A stretch of 25,850 nucleotides of DNA from Temnopleurus reevesii (Eukaryota; Echinodermata; Echinoidea; Temnopleuroida; Temnopleuridae), in the NCBI GenBank assembly GCA_036244855.1, contig BQKZ01000768.1, positions 98,083 to 123,932 on the forward strand, given 5' to 3'. Both the position numbers and the translations under genes were made by a program. Numbering within the stretch: position 1 is the first letter of the stretch; each line of letters starts with the position of its first letter. The notes beneath the pieces were generated by a model. That model saw nothing but the letters and a program-made list of their open reading frames with translations. It was not told the DNA's origin and made no database searches. Shown here piece after piece: positions 1 through 10,512 of this stretch.

Positions 1-3
1 GGT

Positions 4-128
4 TATTGGACAAAGCGGCAATTGGACGAAGTGTTTATTGGACGAAATGTTTATAGACCAAGTAATATTGGACGAAGCGCGTCTGGACGAAACGGTCATT
101 GGACGAGATGGTAATGGACCTAGTGGCA
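4..128. repeat. 16-bp minisatellite, about eight degenerate units
   Basis: About eight head-to-tail units follow the pattern ATTGGACGAAATGGTA with substitutions. The core TGGACGAA is intact in several units, and other units vary it (TGGACAAA, TGGACGAG, TAGACCAA). The period is 16 bp, not a multiple of three, so the short open frame across it is probably incidental. The array runs off the left edge, so its full size is unknown. Positions 160-230 add a short GAT/GAC-rich low-complexity tract. Confidence 0.75.
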
Positions 129-286
129 ATTTACCATCCCCACCTCCAGATCAACCTATGGTAATGATGATGACAATGGCGACAAAAATGATGACTATGA
201 TAACGATAATAATTACAACCACGAAAATTCATAGCACTTTCATAATCACCAAATATTAATACCAATATAAAACTGACAGATCGATG

Positions 287-1671
287 ATTACACTGGTCAA
301 CAAAATTTCACTTTTTGAAAGTTGTCTGCGTTTTTTGAGTTGATTTAGGGTGAATCTAATGCGCTGAATCCAAAAATCACATCGGTTTTGGTCAATCAGG
401 TCAAGCTTTCGAGATATCCCCACATGTTGTTTTTTACGTTTTGTTCACATGTAGGCATGTACGGATCCCTTTTGGAAGATGTTGGTGGAATAAAATGACA
501 CGGCAGATGAATATTTTGGTTAGAAATTTTTATACTGATAGAAAGAAATATTAAGGTCCAATAATAATTGGTGATTTTGTTGAAAATGGCTCAGTTTGAG
601 GCCATATCAAACCTCAAAATCCTCTAAAATTCGGATGGGGAAAAATTCAGTTAGTTTATCAAAATCAAAGGGTTAGACCAGCCAAAATATCTATTTTTCA
701 ACAGCAGAACATAAATCTAGTAAAGAAAACTCAAAAAGTTTGAGAAAAATTGAAGAGGTAAAGAGAAAATGATGAATTTTGAATAATTTAAAAAGTGATG
801 AAAACAATGCCAAAATCACTAGACATATTTGCAAATTTGGTGACATTGGTGATGAGATATATCTCGTTCACCATTTATTCTTTATCTATGGATGAGAATA
901 AATACCTATAACAAAAAGAAAATCTCAGATTGTTCAGATTTTAAAAGAAATTTAACAAAATAAACATATTAATATTTCCATATTTTTTGTATATGTTTCA
1001 TATACCGAAACAATTGCTTTTCATAATATTTTATCATGTTAATGAATAGATTATCATAAATATAAAGGCATATATTTACAATTTTCTCATATGAACATGA
1101 TAATATGGTACAGCTGGTAATAAAAGGTGTCACAAAAGTTGCCAATTGGTCTATGATGATGTTTATCATTTTCATCATTTTTTAATTAAAAATATCATAT
1201 TTTTCACAATACTTGTTCATTTTTCCACAAACTCTTTTGTTTTGTTTATCTAATTCATGTTCTAATGTTGAAAAATAAGTATTTTGACTGATATTCCAGT
1301 TCAGTTTTTATCCAATGGCTATATGCCTTGCCCCTTTCAATTTTTGGAGGATTTTAACATTTCACGGCTTGAAACTCTGGTATTTTCAACATAATAACAA
1401 GCAAATAATGGACCTGAATATCTATTGCCATTAATATTATAATTTCTAGCAAAAATATGTATTTTCCATGACATTTTACCCCACCAAACCCTTCAAAGGG
1501 ACTCCACACAAGCATCCAAGTGAACAAAACATAAAAAACAACATGTGGGGATAGCTCGGAAACTTGACCTGATTGAGCAAAACCAATGTGATATTTGGAT
1601 TCAGCGTCTCAGATTCACCAAAAATTAGCTGAAAAATCACAGCCAACCAATTTGATGTTGACCAGTGTTAT
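287..1671. mobile_element. Large diverged inverted-repeat (foldback-like) element
   Basis: The left half read forward aligns with the right half read as reverse complement. CACTGGTCAA at 291-300 pairs with TTGACCAGTG at 1658-1667. The match continues inward through CACATGTTGTTTTTTA (421-436) against its counterpart near 1530-1548. It still holds near AAATGATGAA and TTTTTCAACA, around 690-800 and 1160-1280. Arms are therefore at least 500 bp each, with many mismatches and small indels. The centre, about 850-1100, does not align clearly. No convincing transposase frame is visible. CTGACA occurs just outside both ends (273-278 and 1672-1677) and could be a target-site duplication, but that is weak. 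Two copies of a roughly 650-bp repeat inserted head-to-head would look the same. Confidence 0.7.
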
Positions 1672-1866
1672 CTGACATAATTGTTGTCCCTAATTTTTCT
1701 TTCTTTGAAAAAGAAATTACCAGGCGCCCTCCCTTCAATATGCGCTTGGTGAGGGTGTGTACAAAAGTTCAGAGTTATAGAAAGAAGTTGAGCCAGACAG
1801 AATACCCCTTAGTTTATTTTAATTCATAAAGCAGAGCACAAAATACATGTATTGGTTAATACGCTG
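1672..1866. other. No feature recognised
   Basis: This is AT-rich intergenic or intronic sequence between the large inverted repeat and the next small transposon. No repeat or coding signal was seen. Confidence 0.4.
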
Positions 1867-2026
1867 ATTTACTAATAAATTCACATTTAGGCACGTTTGT
1901 TGCAACGAACGCCATTACGTGGTTTGTAACAATTGAACTATAATATTTGGAATCCAGTTTGCGTTGTTGCTATGCCGTGTAAGCTTCGGGCAACATTTTG
2001 GTACTTAAGGATGAAATTAATAAACA
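1867..2026 (+). mobile_element. Short inverted-repeat transposon, TTTACTAAT family, diverged copy
   Basis: The left end TTTACTAATAAATT and right end ATTAATAAAC form an imperfect terminal inverted repeat. The interior (GTAACAATTGAACTATAATA, then GGAATCCA and TTGCTATG) aligns with the copy at 23607-23833, in the same orientation. The copies at 19086-19246 and 20089-20294 are inverted relative to it. It is shorter and more diverged than those copies and carries no coding capacity. Confidence 0.6.
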
Positions 2027-2564
2027 CGCCTATCCAAACAGACCTTTGCAGAAGATAGAAAATAATTTATTTCTTGTCAGTTTTTGTTTTTAATTCAGTG
2101 ATAATGTATACGGCTGTTGACTTTAACCCATTAATTTCAGAAATTACATCAAAGCAGTTGCTATTCTTTCCTTATATTGGCAGTATACAAACATACCGTT
2201 TTCTTTCAAGAAAATTTCCATCAAACCAATTAGTACCAAATACACTCTTACTTGCAGAAAATGCTTTCAGAATAGTGAAAAGCTGTCGAAATTGTATTTT
2301 ATTGTGTATTCATTGCCAAGTTACAAAGTTTTAGAATATTATTCCTTGAGTCAAACAAATGCATATCCAATGAAGTAGTTCCTCAAGAATCTGAAAAACA
2401 TTCTTTCTCATTTTTTCAGAGTCCTGAATCAAATGTAATTAAACCAAAGCATGATTTTTTTGTTATCAATCGTCCTGAAAGCGTTAATAAATAATGACCA
2501 AGAATGTAATTGTTTGATCCTTAGCTCTATTATCCCTTTGATTGGATTTTTTTTTTTGAAATTA
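2027..2564. other. No feature recognised
   Basis: AT-rich sequence. An 86-codon open frame at 2074-2334 on the plus strand has no recognisable motif or splice context and is probably chance. Confidence 0.4.
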
Positions 2565-3160
2565 GTAAATTCATTTATTTCATTTCATTTCATTTCTTCA
2601 TTTATTTAAGCCCTCGGCTTTCATGGGATATCCTTGTCATTGTATTTTTCATGCATTATGACGAATAAAATAAAATCAAATCAAATTTGTTCATATAAAG
2701 AGGAATGCAATTGTATACATTTATATCATATTAAGCAAGTTATACAACAAGTCCACAAGAAATTTGGCAATGGTTTGATTATAATAAAAAAAAAGAAAAT
2801 GTACATGTGAAATCAAGTAAAGAGTTGACATCAAATACAGATTCATAGCTTTCTGTCTAATAGACTTAATGAATAGATTCATTATTGCCTTGATGACTTT
2901 ACTGAAATGAGCAATTGAGTTTTCACTATCGAGTTTCGTAATTTTGATAAAAAAAATTTCTTTGGTAATGTTAGAGAAATTCGTGCAATTCTCGTGCATT
3001 TTGTCTATTTTGAGCATTCTAAAATTAGGTGCATTTCATCCCTGACCATTCCCATTTTACACTCATTACAAAATCGTAAATTTGGGGGATTATTATGAGT
3101 TTGAAATTTTAGCCCTGCCACTTTTACTCATTGTGGTACGCATTGAACACGAACATAGGT
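2565..3160 (-). pseudogene. 5'-truncated LINE (non-LTR retrotransposon) remnant, ORF2 C-terminus and 3' tail
   Basis: On the minus strand, bases 3105 down to 3008 encode a cysteine/histidine finger, C-x2-C-x9-H-x4-C. It is preceded by a short basic stretch and contains the acidic RDE step before His. This is the pattern found near the C-terminus of many LINE reverse-transcriptase polyproteins (R-x-C-x2-C ... EDExHFLLxC). The cysteines fall at 3068-3070, 3059-3061 and 3014-3016, and the histidine at 3029-3031. The frame meets a stop at 3005-3007. The downstream sequence, in a shifted frame to about 2721, keeps the expected character (K/I/F-rich, no further domain), which suggests a one-base deletion. 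Beyond it lies a short 3' UTR ending in an AAATG-type repeat tail near 2565-2615. The reverse-transcriptase and endonuclease parts are absent, as expected for a 5'-truncated, dead copy. The clade (CR1/L2/Jockey-like) cannot be fixed from this fragment. Confidence 0.6.
2570..2690. repeat. Retroelement-type simple tails (CATTT)n and (AATAAAATCA)-like
   Basis: A (CATTT)n run at about 2573-2600 and an AATAAAATAAAATCAAAT run at 2664-2681 flank a GC-richer core. Read on minus, the core plus tail resembles the 3' end of the adjacent LINE. The second run could be the tail of another insertion on plus. Confidence 0.45.
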
Positions 3161-3527
3161 GTCAACAATTTTACTAGTCGACATTCTATAGCTTTACACA
3201 AAAGTATAAATATAATATATTCGGGCCTCACTGAAAATTAGCATTATTCATTCCCGGTTTCATTTTCCATAAATCTGTACTGTATTACCTTCTTCCATAC
3301 AATAGATGTATAATCAACTGCATTCATGCCTAGTTTAATAGCATAAACTTGAACGACATTGGTCTTCTGATTTTCACTGCAAAAACGCTATCAATAAATC
3401 AGATTGTAATCAAACACCGAAATTGGAATCGGTTAAAGTCAACATTTGGCGTTGCTTTATCATTTTTCTTATAGCATAACATAAACAGACGGAAAAAAAA
3501 AGAAAGAAAGTCTTTAAAAAAAAGATG
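3161..3527. other. No feature recognised
   Basis: AT-rich sequence. It may contain further degraded LINE sequence on the minus strand, but no motif could be supported. An A/G-rich run sits at 3491-3525. Confidence 0.35.
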
Positions 3528-3531
3528 TTAA

Positions 3532-3731
3532 AGGGGAACTTCACCCAGATATTGATGTGCACTTAGTGGATGGAGAAAAATACAATGGTCAATCCATGAA
3601 AATTTGAGTAAAATCCGACAATCCATTCAAAAGTTATGAATTTTCAAAGTTTTGATTTACACCCCTCATGGGCTCCTGATTTTTCTTCATTTATTGACTA
3701 TACATTATTGTCTGGGTGTAATTCCCCTTTA
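3532..3731. mobile_element. 200-bp MITE flanked by TTAA (copy 1)
   Basis: Ends AGGGGAACTTCACCCAGA and TCTGGGTGTAATTCCCCT form a terminal inverted repeat, with TTAA directly outside both ends (3528-3531 and 3732-3735). It is the same length as the copy at 12450-12649. The first 90 bp differ strongly between copies, while the last 110 bp are nearly identical. TTAA duplication is characteristic of piggyBac-type transposases, so the assignment is plausible, but no transposase is present. Confidence 0.75.
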
Positions 3732-4161
3732 TTAACAATACTTTACTTGAGTTTTTATAAGGCAGGTCACTGGAATCAGGTGCACTCATTATAAGAACAC
3801 ATCCATCTTGGCATTGCCAGTGCAATTGTTTTACATGATTAATTTCAATTAATAATCTTATTGCTCCAAGACAGCCAGGTGGTCTGTCGATTATTAGGCT
3901 CGATTCTAATTGAGTTAATCCATCGTGATTTGTATTCTCGTCAAGACAATACAGGTTCAGTGATTGTCTGAAGAATGTCTGATGGATCTTAAAATTAGCT
4001 CTGTCATTGTTTACTTAATACATGATACTCCTGTGTACTTTACAGCTGAACAGGGTTCTTGGCACTCGGCACAATGCCTTGGACAATGTATGTCAGGGCT
4101 AAAACAATGTTTGATCTTTTCACATTCGCTTTACAATAATTCTTGACTGTAGTTTCGTCAG
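3621..4161 (+). repeat. Direct duplicate of 12539-13079, ending at scaffold join
   Basis: This stretch matches 12539-13079 at a constant offset of 8918 bp, with only about seven differences by eye. Similarity begins abruptly inside the MITE and runs to the single N at 4162. Bases 3736-3886 also match 11440-11590 without a visible difference. It is either a segmental duplication or a misassembled contig end. A 60-codon frame within it (3964-4146) has no recognisable domain. Confidence 0.85.
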
Positions 4162-4162
4162 N
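4162..4162. other. Single-N scaffold join
   Basis: One unknown base directly after a sequence that is repeated elsewhere in the window. It most likely marks a contig boundary of unknown true gap size. Confidence 0.8.
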
Positions 4163-4541
4163 AAGAAATGGAACAACATTTTGAGGTTTTATCTGGGACA
4201 CAATGTCGAGGCATATTCATGAAACGCATTGTGCATTGAGTTTACATATCTTTGTCATAGAGCTTCATTTAAAAGAGAACACTAAATAATAAAAAATAGT
4301 AAATGTCAAAGTGGAGCTTTTTTCTCTGGCATAAAGTCACGTGTATTCACTTTATTGTTTGCTTTGTTTTTATTCTCCAAAGCAGGAAGTTCATAACGCG
4401 GTCTGACGAGAGTTGATTCAGAATTAGGTTAATGATCAGTGGAGTAGCGGTTTCGACGTTCAGACGATATATCAACGGAACTGTCGGGTGGTTTGTGACT
4501 GACTGGTGATGAATGTGCGAGAGGAATAGAAAGAGAGGGGA
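4163..4541. other. No feature recognised
   Basis: Non-repetitive sequence leading into the TG microsatellite. No exon-like signal was found. Confidence 0.4.
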
Positions 4542-4544
4542 TTG

Positions 4545-4575
<31 letters not shown>

Positions 4576-5062
4576 GTGTGTGTGTGTGTGTGTGTGTTCG
4601 CGCGATTGTGTTGATATGTCTCTTAACACAGGGAGAGACTTTGATGAGCTAGAGAGTGAGAGTGAGAGATGAGTCGGTAAGTTGTTATTGTTGTTGTTAT
4701 TGTTGTTGTGTGTGTGTGTTTGTGTGAGTGTGTTTGTGTGTGTGTGTGTTGAGAGAGAGAGTACGTGCGTATACATGTATATGTACTTTATTAAGTTCCA
4801 GAGAGAGGGCGAGAGAGATACATGTCTTGTGTGGTCAGCGGAGTATGTGTGTGTGTGTGTGCGTGTGCTTGCGTATTGCTTGTGTGTGTATGTTTATGTC
4901 TCTGTATGCGTGTGTTTTATGTGAATGTATGTGTGCTCGTGTGCGTTTTGAATGTCAAAGAAAGAGGGATACAATAAGCAAGGTCGCTTGTGTGTTTGTT
5001 AGTGTGTGTGTGTGTGTGTATGTGTGTGCGTGGGTGTGTATGTGTGTGAATGATCTATGATC
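4542..5062. repeat. Compound (TG)n/(GA)n microsatellite
   Basis: Interrupted TG runs (about 4542-4596, 4708-4750, 4847-4895, 4990-5050) are mixed with GAGAGA tracts (4651-4668, 4751-4760, 4801-4818) and TTGTTG triplets (4682-4707). Open frames on both strands are translations of the simple repeat and not genes. Alternating purine-pyrimidine TG tracts can form Z-DNA, though nothing here shows that they do. Confidence 0.9.
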
Positions 5063-6231
5063 AGAAAAGTGAGATAAAAGTGCAAAAATAATTCAACCCT
5101 TTAAAATAGCAAATAGAAAATAGAGAATAGGCCTATGTTTCCTCTCCATATCAGCTACACTATTGGAGTAATCCATGATATAGAAACATTTTGAAGATTT
5201 AGATTAGGAAATAAAGTTTTTAAATTTCGGATCATTCCATAGTCATAGAGGGCCGTTTTGCGGACATTTTTTCGTGGTGTTCTAGAATGGTGGCGAAAAT
5301 TCAAAACTTTAAAGAACTTTTGATGAAGGAATTGATTTATGTTTTTTTTTCTTTTTCATCAATAATAGAAAAATCGTAAATACATTTGGATGAAAATTTT
5401 ATTCAAAGGTTCAGCTTTCGACAAACTAACGACTTCAACCTATTTGTCTATTTGCATGTGAAGGGGAGGGGTGTTAAGAACTTTATCTGGTAATAACAAA
5501 TCAGTCAGCGGTTTTAAATACTCGTTGTTTTATTGGCTGAAAGGCAGTGTAACTGATTGCTACTTTCAAGAGGTAATGTGGGATAAAGACGATTTACAGT
5601 GCCGACATGCTTCTTAAAACACTCCTGTGACGTTTTAAACAGATCCAGTGTTGCCAAGAAGTCGAAAACCCCCATATTCGGGACTCAATAATAGCATGCC
5701 CACAATCAGAACAAGGTCTGGGGGCTCAACCACCTTTACGTCGCCCCCCCCCCCCTCGCCCTACTCTCGAAGATCTGACAGGCAACCAAAAAAAAAGAGA
5801 AAAAAAGGATTGCATTACAATTACACAATTACATTCCATCGGTGCCCCGACATGCCCGAATAGCTGACAAGCAAAAAAAAAAAAGACAACCTGTTCAAAT
5901 TAAGAGTCCCTGGGCAATTTCTTGCGCCTCAGGAACTGACAAGCCAATGAAAACAAAAATGACATAAGTTCACAGAGATACGATCTTTATGTCTTTATTA
6001 CATAAAGCCCCGAAGTTAAAATTTGGCGCCCTCTAACTCTAACACGGTATCGAGCCCGAACCCTGAATTGATGCTATGTCGGGATTTCTTTGTCTCCATG
6101 CATGCAATAGAAACCTTTGACTACCGTTACTTCATGAAAACAAGGACGAATATGCTACTTATACAAGTAATCTCTGATAGAATTTGGAAGTCTTGTCGCT
6201 TTTCACTCGAAAAAAAAAATCTGTACATGCC
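5063..6231. other. No gene recognised; short homopolymers
   Basis: Mostly unique sequence. A C homopolymer lies near 5744-5757, with A-rich runs at 5790-5807 and 5873-5884. Two short plus-strand frames (5648-5863, 6023-6250) have no recognisable domain, lack exon-like splice context and cross these homopolymers. Confidence 0.4.
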
Positions 6232-6383
6232 AGGGGGCCCCGTAATTTAAATGTTTGCGATTAATCGCTATTTGATTTTGCGATCACTTGCAAACTTTAG
6301 CACATGATTTTCTATAGACTTGCGATTGATATCAATCGCTATCAGATTAGCAATTAATCGCAAACCTTTATGATACGGGGCCC
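6232..6383. mobile_element. Palindromic MITE, GGGGCCCCGTA ends (copy 1, complete)
   Basis: Left end AGGGGGCCCCGTA pairs with right end TACGGGGCCCT. Inside, TTTGCGATTAATCGC pairs with GCAATTAATCGCAAA. The centre holds the perfect 18-bp palindrome GCGATTGATATCAATCGC (6322-6339). A second, truncated copy lies inverted at 11862-12001. Ends beginning CAGGG are reminiscent of hAT elements, but no clear 8-bp target duplication is visible, so the superfamily is open. Confidence 0.8.
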
Positions 6384-7263
6384 TGCTGGATACTTTAAAT
6401 AATCAGTCTGACCAAATTCTTCTTTCTTCCCCAATGATTAATTTATTTTTTGTTGCTCACAAGTGTGACTAAACTGCAGACAACAAAATAAGCAACGATC
6501 GTAGCAACAACAAAAGTAATGGCAAGATAAACGAATAAAGGAAACAATAATTCCAATATATCAACTCTCTTGATATTAATCTCGCATGATATAATGATTA
6601 AAAGTTACAAAATCTCATTTTGACAATATTTATTTTTGTTCAATGTTTTGTTTATCTTCTTCTTTTTTTTAATTGCCGGTAATGGCTGATACAGAGTAAA
6701 GGATTGAATTTACTCTATGTAGATATGTATGGGTAAAAATTAACAATTGCAATGATTATTGGGGGAATTATTGTCAATGCACGAAAAAGTTTGGGGAATA
6801 ATACATTACATGTTAGGGGAGCATTTACCATTCGGATTTACAGAATGATGAAATAAAACTTTGTAGGTGAAAAAAAAAGAGTATGAAACGTAAATAAAAG
6901 TTTGTGATTAAACGATTTCAAACTATCTTCTGCAAATTTTATTAAAAATAAATGTATCGTATTTTGTAACAAATACTTTTCAAAACAAATACGCCGTCAC
7001 CCCTCTTCATAGTTAACGATCAGTCCGTAAGATTATTGACCAATCAACGAGCTCGTAAACGAAGAATACGACGCTTTCGTGAGAACTAGGTCAGTAGGTC
7101 ATCTTCTTATTTGTGTCTCGTCTATCATTCGTAGCATGTGTGTATGCGTGTGTTATGGGCATGTTAATACACACATGGGTAGTCTGCTTTGCAGTCAAGT
7201 TCTGCACATTTTTGAGCGAGCGCCAGCGGAGTTCCGAGTTTCGCACCCCGACGACTCGGCTTA
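6384..7263. other. No feature recognised
   Basis: AT-rich to about 7000, then rising GC toward the candidate promoter. No repeats or exons were recognised. Confidence 0.4.
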
Positions 7264-7321
7264 CCAATCGCTCATTTCCCGGTGAATTCTCCAGCTACCA
7301 GCAGCAGTCCACAGTATAAAA
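7264..7321 (+). promoter_or_regulatory. Candidate core promoter: CCAAT and TATA boxes
   Basis: CCAAT at 7264-7268 is followed 46 bp later by TATAAAA at 7315-7321, close to the classical spacing for an RNA polymerase II promoter. This predicts a start site near 7345-7350. The flanking 7195-7320 is GC- and CpG-richer than its surroundings. Both motifs are short and can occur by chance. Support comes only from the GC-rich segment and splice donor downstream. Confidence 0.35.
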
Positions 7322-7344
7322 TCCATCTACTTTGATTCAAATAT

Positions 7345-7606
7345 TTTACGGAACGGTTTCCTGTGGAGGGGAAAGTGTGCTAGGAGGTGGTGCTTTTGTC
7401 CATTTAATATAGAAGGTAAATACGTGTATATTATTGCTATTTACGATATTTTTAGCTGCAACTGTGATCTGTTTTTGTCAACAAAAGCGCCAGGCAAAGC
7501 CTTTGTTTAGGGTCGAGCTAGCTACGGGCAGCGGTGGGCCGTCGCGCCCGGGCTGACGCACCTTCGAACAACGACCTATTTCCAGCAATCCCTTTGTTCT
7601 CGCCCA
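7345..7606 (+). other. Candidate noncoding first exon
   Basis: From about 7480 the sequence is the most GC- and CpG-rich in this half of the window. It ends in CGCCCA followed by the strong splice donor GTGAGT at 7607. An alternative donor, GTAAAT, follows AAG near 7416. No credible long frame is present, so this would be 5' UTR. Joined to the coding exon at 14451 it implies an intron of about 6.8 kb. The start coordinate is only the position expected from the TATA box. Confidence 0.3.
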
Positions 7607-7869
7607 GTGAGTGACTTCTTGGATGTTCGCATGCACTTTATTTAGCACGTCAGAGGAAAAAAGGAAGTGCTTTCAACTTTGAGCAGAGTTCAGGTTTGTT
7701 TGTCCAAAAATTTGTTTTAATAGATTTTTTGTGATTGTGTTGGTTGTTTGAGTTTGATTGTTGTGTTGCCATTATTTTTTTTACTCAGGCAGATGTATTC
7801 ATGTTCAACTTTAACAGCATTTTGTTACATAACTTTAAGAGGAATAAGAAGTATAATTCAAAATAATTC

Positions 7870-8162
7870 AAATTTAGATGAAGAGGAAAGAGGAGAAGAA
7901 GAAGAAGAAGAAGAAGAAAAAAAAACAAGAAGAAGAAGAAGAGGAAGAGGAAGAGGAAGAGGAAGAGGAAAAGGAGAAGGAGAAGGAGAAGGAGAAGAGG
8001 AGGAAGAAGAAATAGGAGAAGCAGAAGAAAGGGATGAGAAAAGGGAGAAGAAGGAGGAAAAATAGGAACCATAATATGCTTATGAAACACCAGGGAAGAA
8101 GAGAAAGAGGAAGAAGATGAAGAAGAATACATTTAAGAATTAGAAGGACAAAAGGAGGGTGG
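7870..8162 (+). repeat. Polypurine (GAA/GGA)n tract
   Basis: Almost uninterrupted A/G on the plus strand, built from GAA, GAG and GGA triplets with few pyrimidine breaks. The Glu/Arg/Lys-rich translation on plus and the Leu/Phe/Ser-rich one on minus are products of the simple repeat. Long homopurine tracts can adopt triplex (H-DNA) structures. Confidence 0.9.
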
Positions 8163-8179
8163 ATATGTGGAGAAGAAGA

Positions 8180-8330
8180 AGTTTATTCAATTCAATCAAA
8201 TTCAATTCAAAATAACATTTATTTTTTCCTTCAAATAAATCAGTGATATACAGTGTAGAAATTTACAATTGTAATCAAATTATAGGGTAATTAAACATGA
8301 ATCATAAGGTACAAAAACATATTGAAGGAA
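8180..8330 (-). repeat. Possible retroelement 3' end with TTGAA-type tail
   Basis: Read on minus, about 8330 to 8230 leads into AATAAATGTTATTTTGAATT and then a TTGAA/TTGAT pentamer run ending near 8180. This layout resembles the 3' end of a non-LTR element, but there is no coding motif to confirm it. Confidence 0.3.
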
Positions 8331-10208
8331 AAGGACGCAGATCCAGAAGCAGAGCTTGTGTTGGATGCGTCGACAAATACAACAACAACAAAGGAAGTAC
8401 AATACATATACAATACAATATGAAGAAAAACTGTGAAAAAAAGAAGAAAATTAGAATAAAAAAAAGAAAAAAAAAGGAGGCAATAAGGAATGAGTACTAG
8501 TATTCTGTAGCCACAATCAAAATTCCAGGAAGACATGATTCTTAGGTGATTTAGTGAAAAGAAATAGGCGTATTTAGTACATCTGAATTTATTTAAACTG
8601 GTCTCTATTTGTAAAGGAGTATTAAAATACTGAGGTTAATAACTTTTGCTGGATAATATTCCAAATTTCCTTGAAATTAATTGAAATTGTGTTATCTTTG
8701 CACCAACAATAGATGAATCAGTTGATAAATGCATGGTTTCTTATATCTTTTTAATTTGTGGAATGATTTTGAAAATCTTCAGGGTTTTGTAAAATACAAT
8801 AATCTAATAATCAGTAAAGATGTTACATATGCAATCAAGCACATTGAAATGTTTTAATTATGCTGAGTTGAGTTCAATTCATTTACAGATTCTGAATATC
8901 AAGCCTTTTGAAAATGATTTGATTTCTCAACATTTGGAAAATATTCCATGCTTATTTCTGATATCCGACTTACAAAGTAAAATTATCAGGGAAGGCTGCT
9001 CATTTTCAAGTAAATGTTGAGATCCTATATTTTCCATTATTTGTTCTTATAATATCCTTGATATATAATTAGATTGAATATTCTTTATACTTTTTTTTAT
9101 ATTGTGTTTGTCTTTTTCCTTGTGCTGTATCTCTCAATAATTTGAATCTATAGAAGAGTAGTACCCCTGAGCTACTTTATGATATGACTGATGCATCACA
9201 TTGTTTAATCATCATGAATGTATGCATATATATAAAATTGTGCAGTTTCTAAATATTTTAATTGTGGTGTTACATCAATTATTGTGTAGTCTTCAATGTA
9301 GTTTGTTGTATTGTTGTACATGTATTTCTGAAATTTACAAATTATTAGTGGTGCAAATGTCCAAAATCTACAATGTTCTTTTATGGAATTGAAATGCCAA
9401 TAGTACTTAAATAATAATGTTAGGCACACTGGAAAAAAAGTTTGCTATTTTCTATTAGAACATTAGGATTTAGTACTAAAACAGGTCATATTTACTCATT
9501 ATCAACTATATTTAGCTCAAGTATGGCTCAAATACGAAGAGAAAACAACTTTTCTGGGTATTTCTAATTCAAGAAAAACATTTTACCCATGGTGTACTAT
9601 TGAGATAGGCAATAGCGGGTGGTGTTCTGTCTGCTAAGTCAAAACGAGTGGTGGTACAAAAACCCATGTTCCACAGTTCAGAGAGCCGTGTTCACTATTC
9701 GGCATAATGATTTCAAAGTGAACGTCAATGTACTGAGAAGTGTAAAATGGCACACTGCTTTAATTTGATGATAACATAAATACACTGAAATTTCTGAGAA
9801 AATTTAAAAATATTCAAATGTATTGCATAGTATGGTCTATTTTAGAACTGCATTACTACAGAAATTTGTTGAAGTAGCAGGGATTCATTATACCTTTTTC
9901 TTAAAGTCACAAATTCCATGAAAAAGCCAATATTACTAAGATAATATGATGAAAATTAATCGTAAGTCTATAGCAAAACCTGTACAATAGAGATACAATC
10001 ACTTTTCAATAAAGTCATCTCTTTTATTTTACAGGCATTGTTGTACATTTTTCACCTGACATGTCATACAAGATTCTTACTTTACATGTAGAAACTGTCG
10101 GAGGAAAAAGTTGCTGGTTGTAATATTGTGTGGGAAGAAAAATACTGAACTCCTCACTGTTCATCTCACGAATATGAAAAAAGTAGAAAGAATATTTACT
10201 AGTCAACG
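8331..10208. other. No feature recognised
   Basis: AT-rich, mostly unique sequence, consistent with a long intron or intergenic DNA. Short frames (for example 8820-9020 and 9201-9392) lack domains, codon bias and splice context. An A-rich run lies at 8430-8477. Confidence 0.45.
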
Positions 10209-10403
10209 ATGCTCATTACCTCTGATAAAGAGAGCAATAACTCTTTACCAAATTTACCAAAAAATGATGAATCTGAAATTAAATTAAGTGAAAATGGTAC
10301 TTGTAATGTGGAGGAGGAAGATCAGAAAGTACTTGAATTTATAAACTTCAGTTTGAAATATATATGTTTTAGCAATGATATCAGGTTAATAATATGCATT
10401 TAA
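10209..10403 (+). CDS. Short acidic open frame, unrecognised; possible exon
   Basis: A 64-codon frame opens shortly after a possible splice acceptor (TTTACTAG, about 10194-10201). Roughly the first 45 residues are hydrophilic and rich in Asp, Glu, Asn, Ser and Lys (for example SDKESNNSLPNLPKNDESE), unlike most chance frames here. The last residues turn hydrophobic and read as intron. No domain is recognised. It lies within the same presumed transcription unit as the exon at 14451, but no phase or conservation evidence links them. Chance is the more likely explanation. Confidence 0.15.
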   Translation: MLITSDKESNNSLPNLPKNDESEIKLSENGTCNVEEEDQKVLEFINFSLKYICFSNDIRLIICI

Positions 10404-10512
10404 TATTCTCTTTTGTTGAATTGTAGGAAGATTTTTTTTCTATTGAATGAATTGTTCAATTTTAGATGTAGAATATAAAAGGTTATTTATTTATTCCATT
10501 CTCTTTGTTTTC

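Noticed and set aside
969..1178. 69-codon minus frame inside the large inverted repeat
   Set aside because: AT-rich composition and no transposase motif; probably chance.
4429..5060. Open frames of 80-115 codons rich in Thr/His or Cys/Val
   Set aside because: They translate the TG/CA and GA microsatellite and have no independent sequence signal.
7748..8132. Glu/Arg-rich plus frame and Leu/Phe-rich minus frame
   Set aside because: Both are translations of the polypurine tract, and the apparent coiled-coil or membrane character is compositional.
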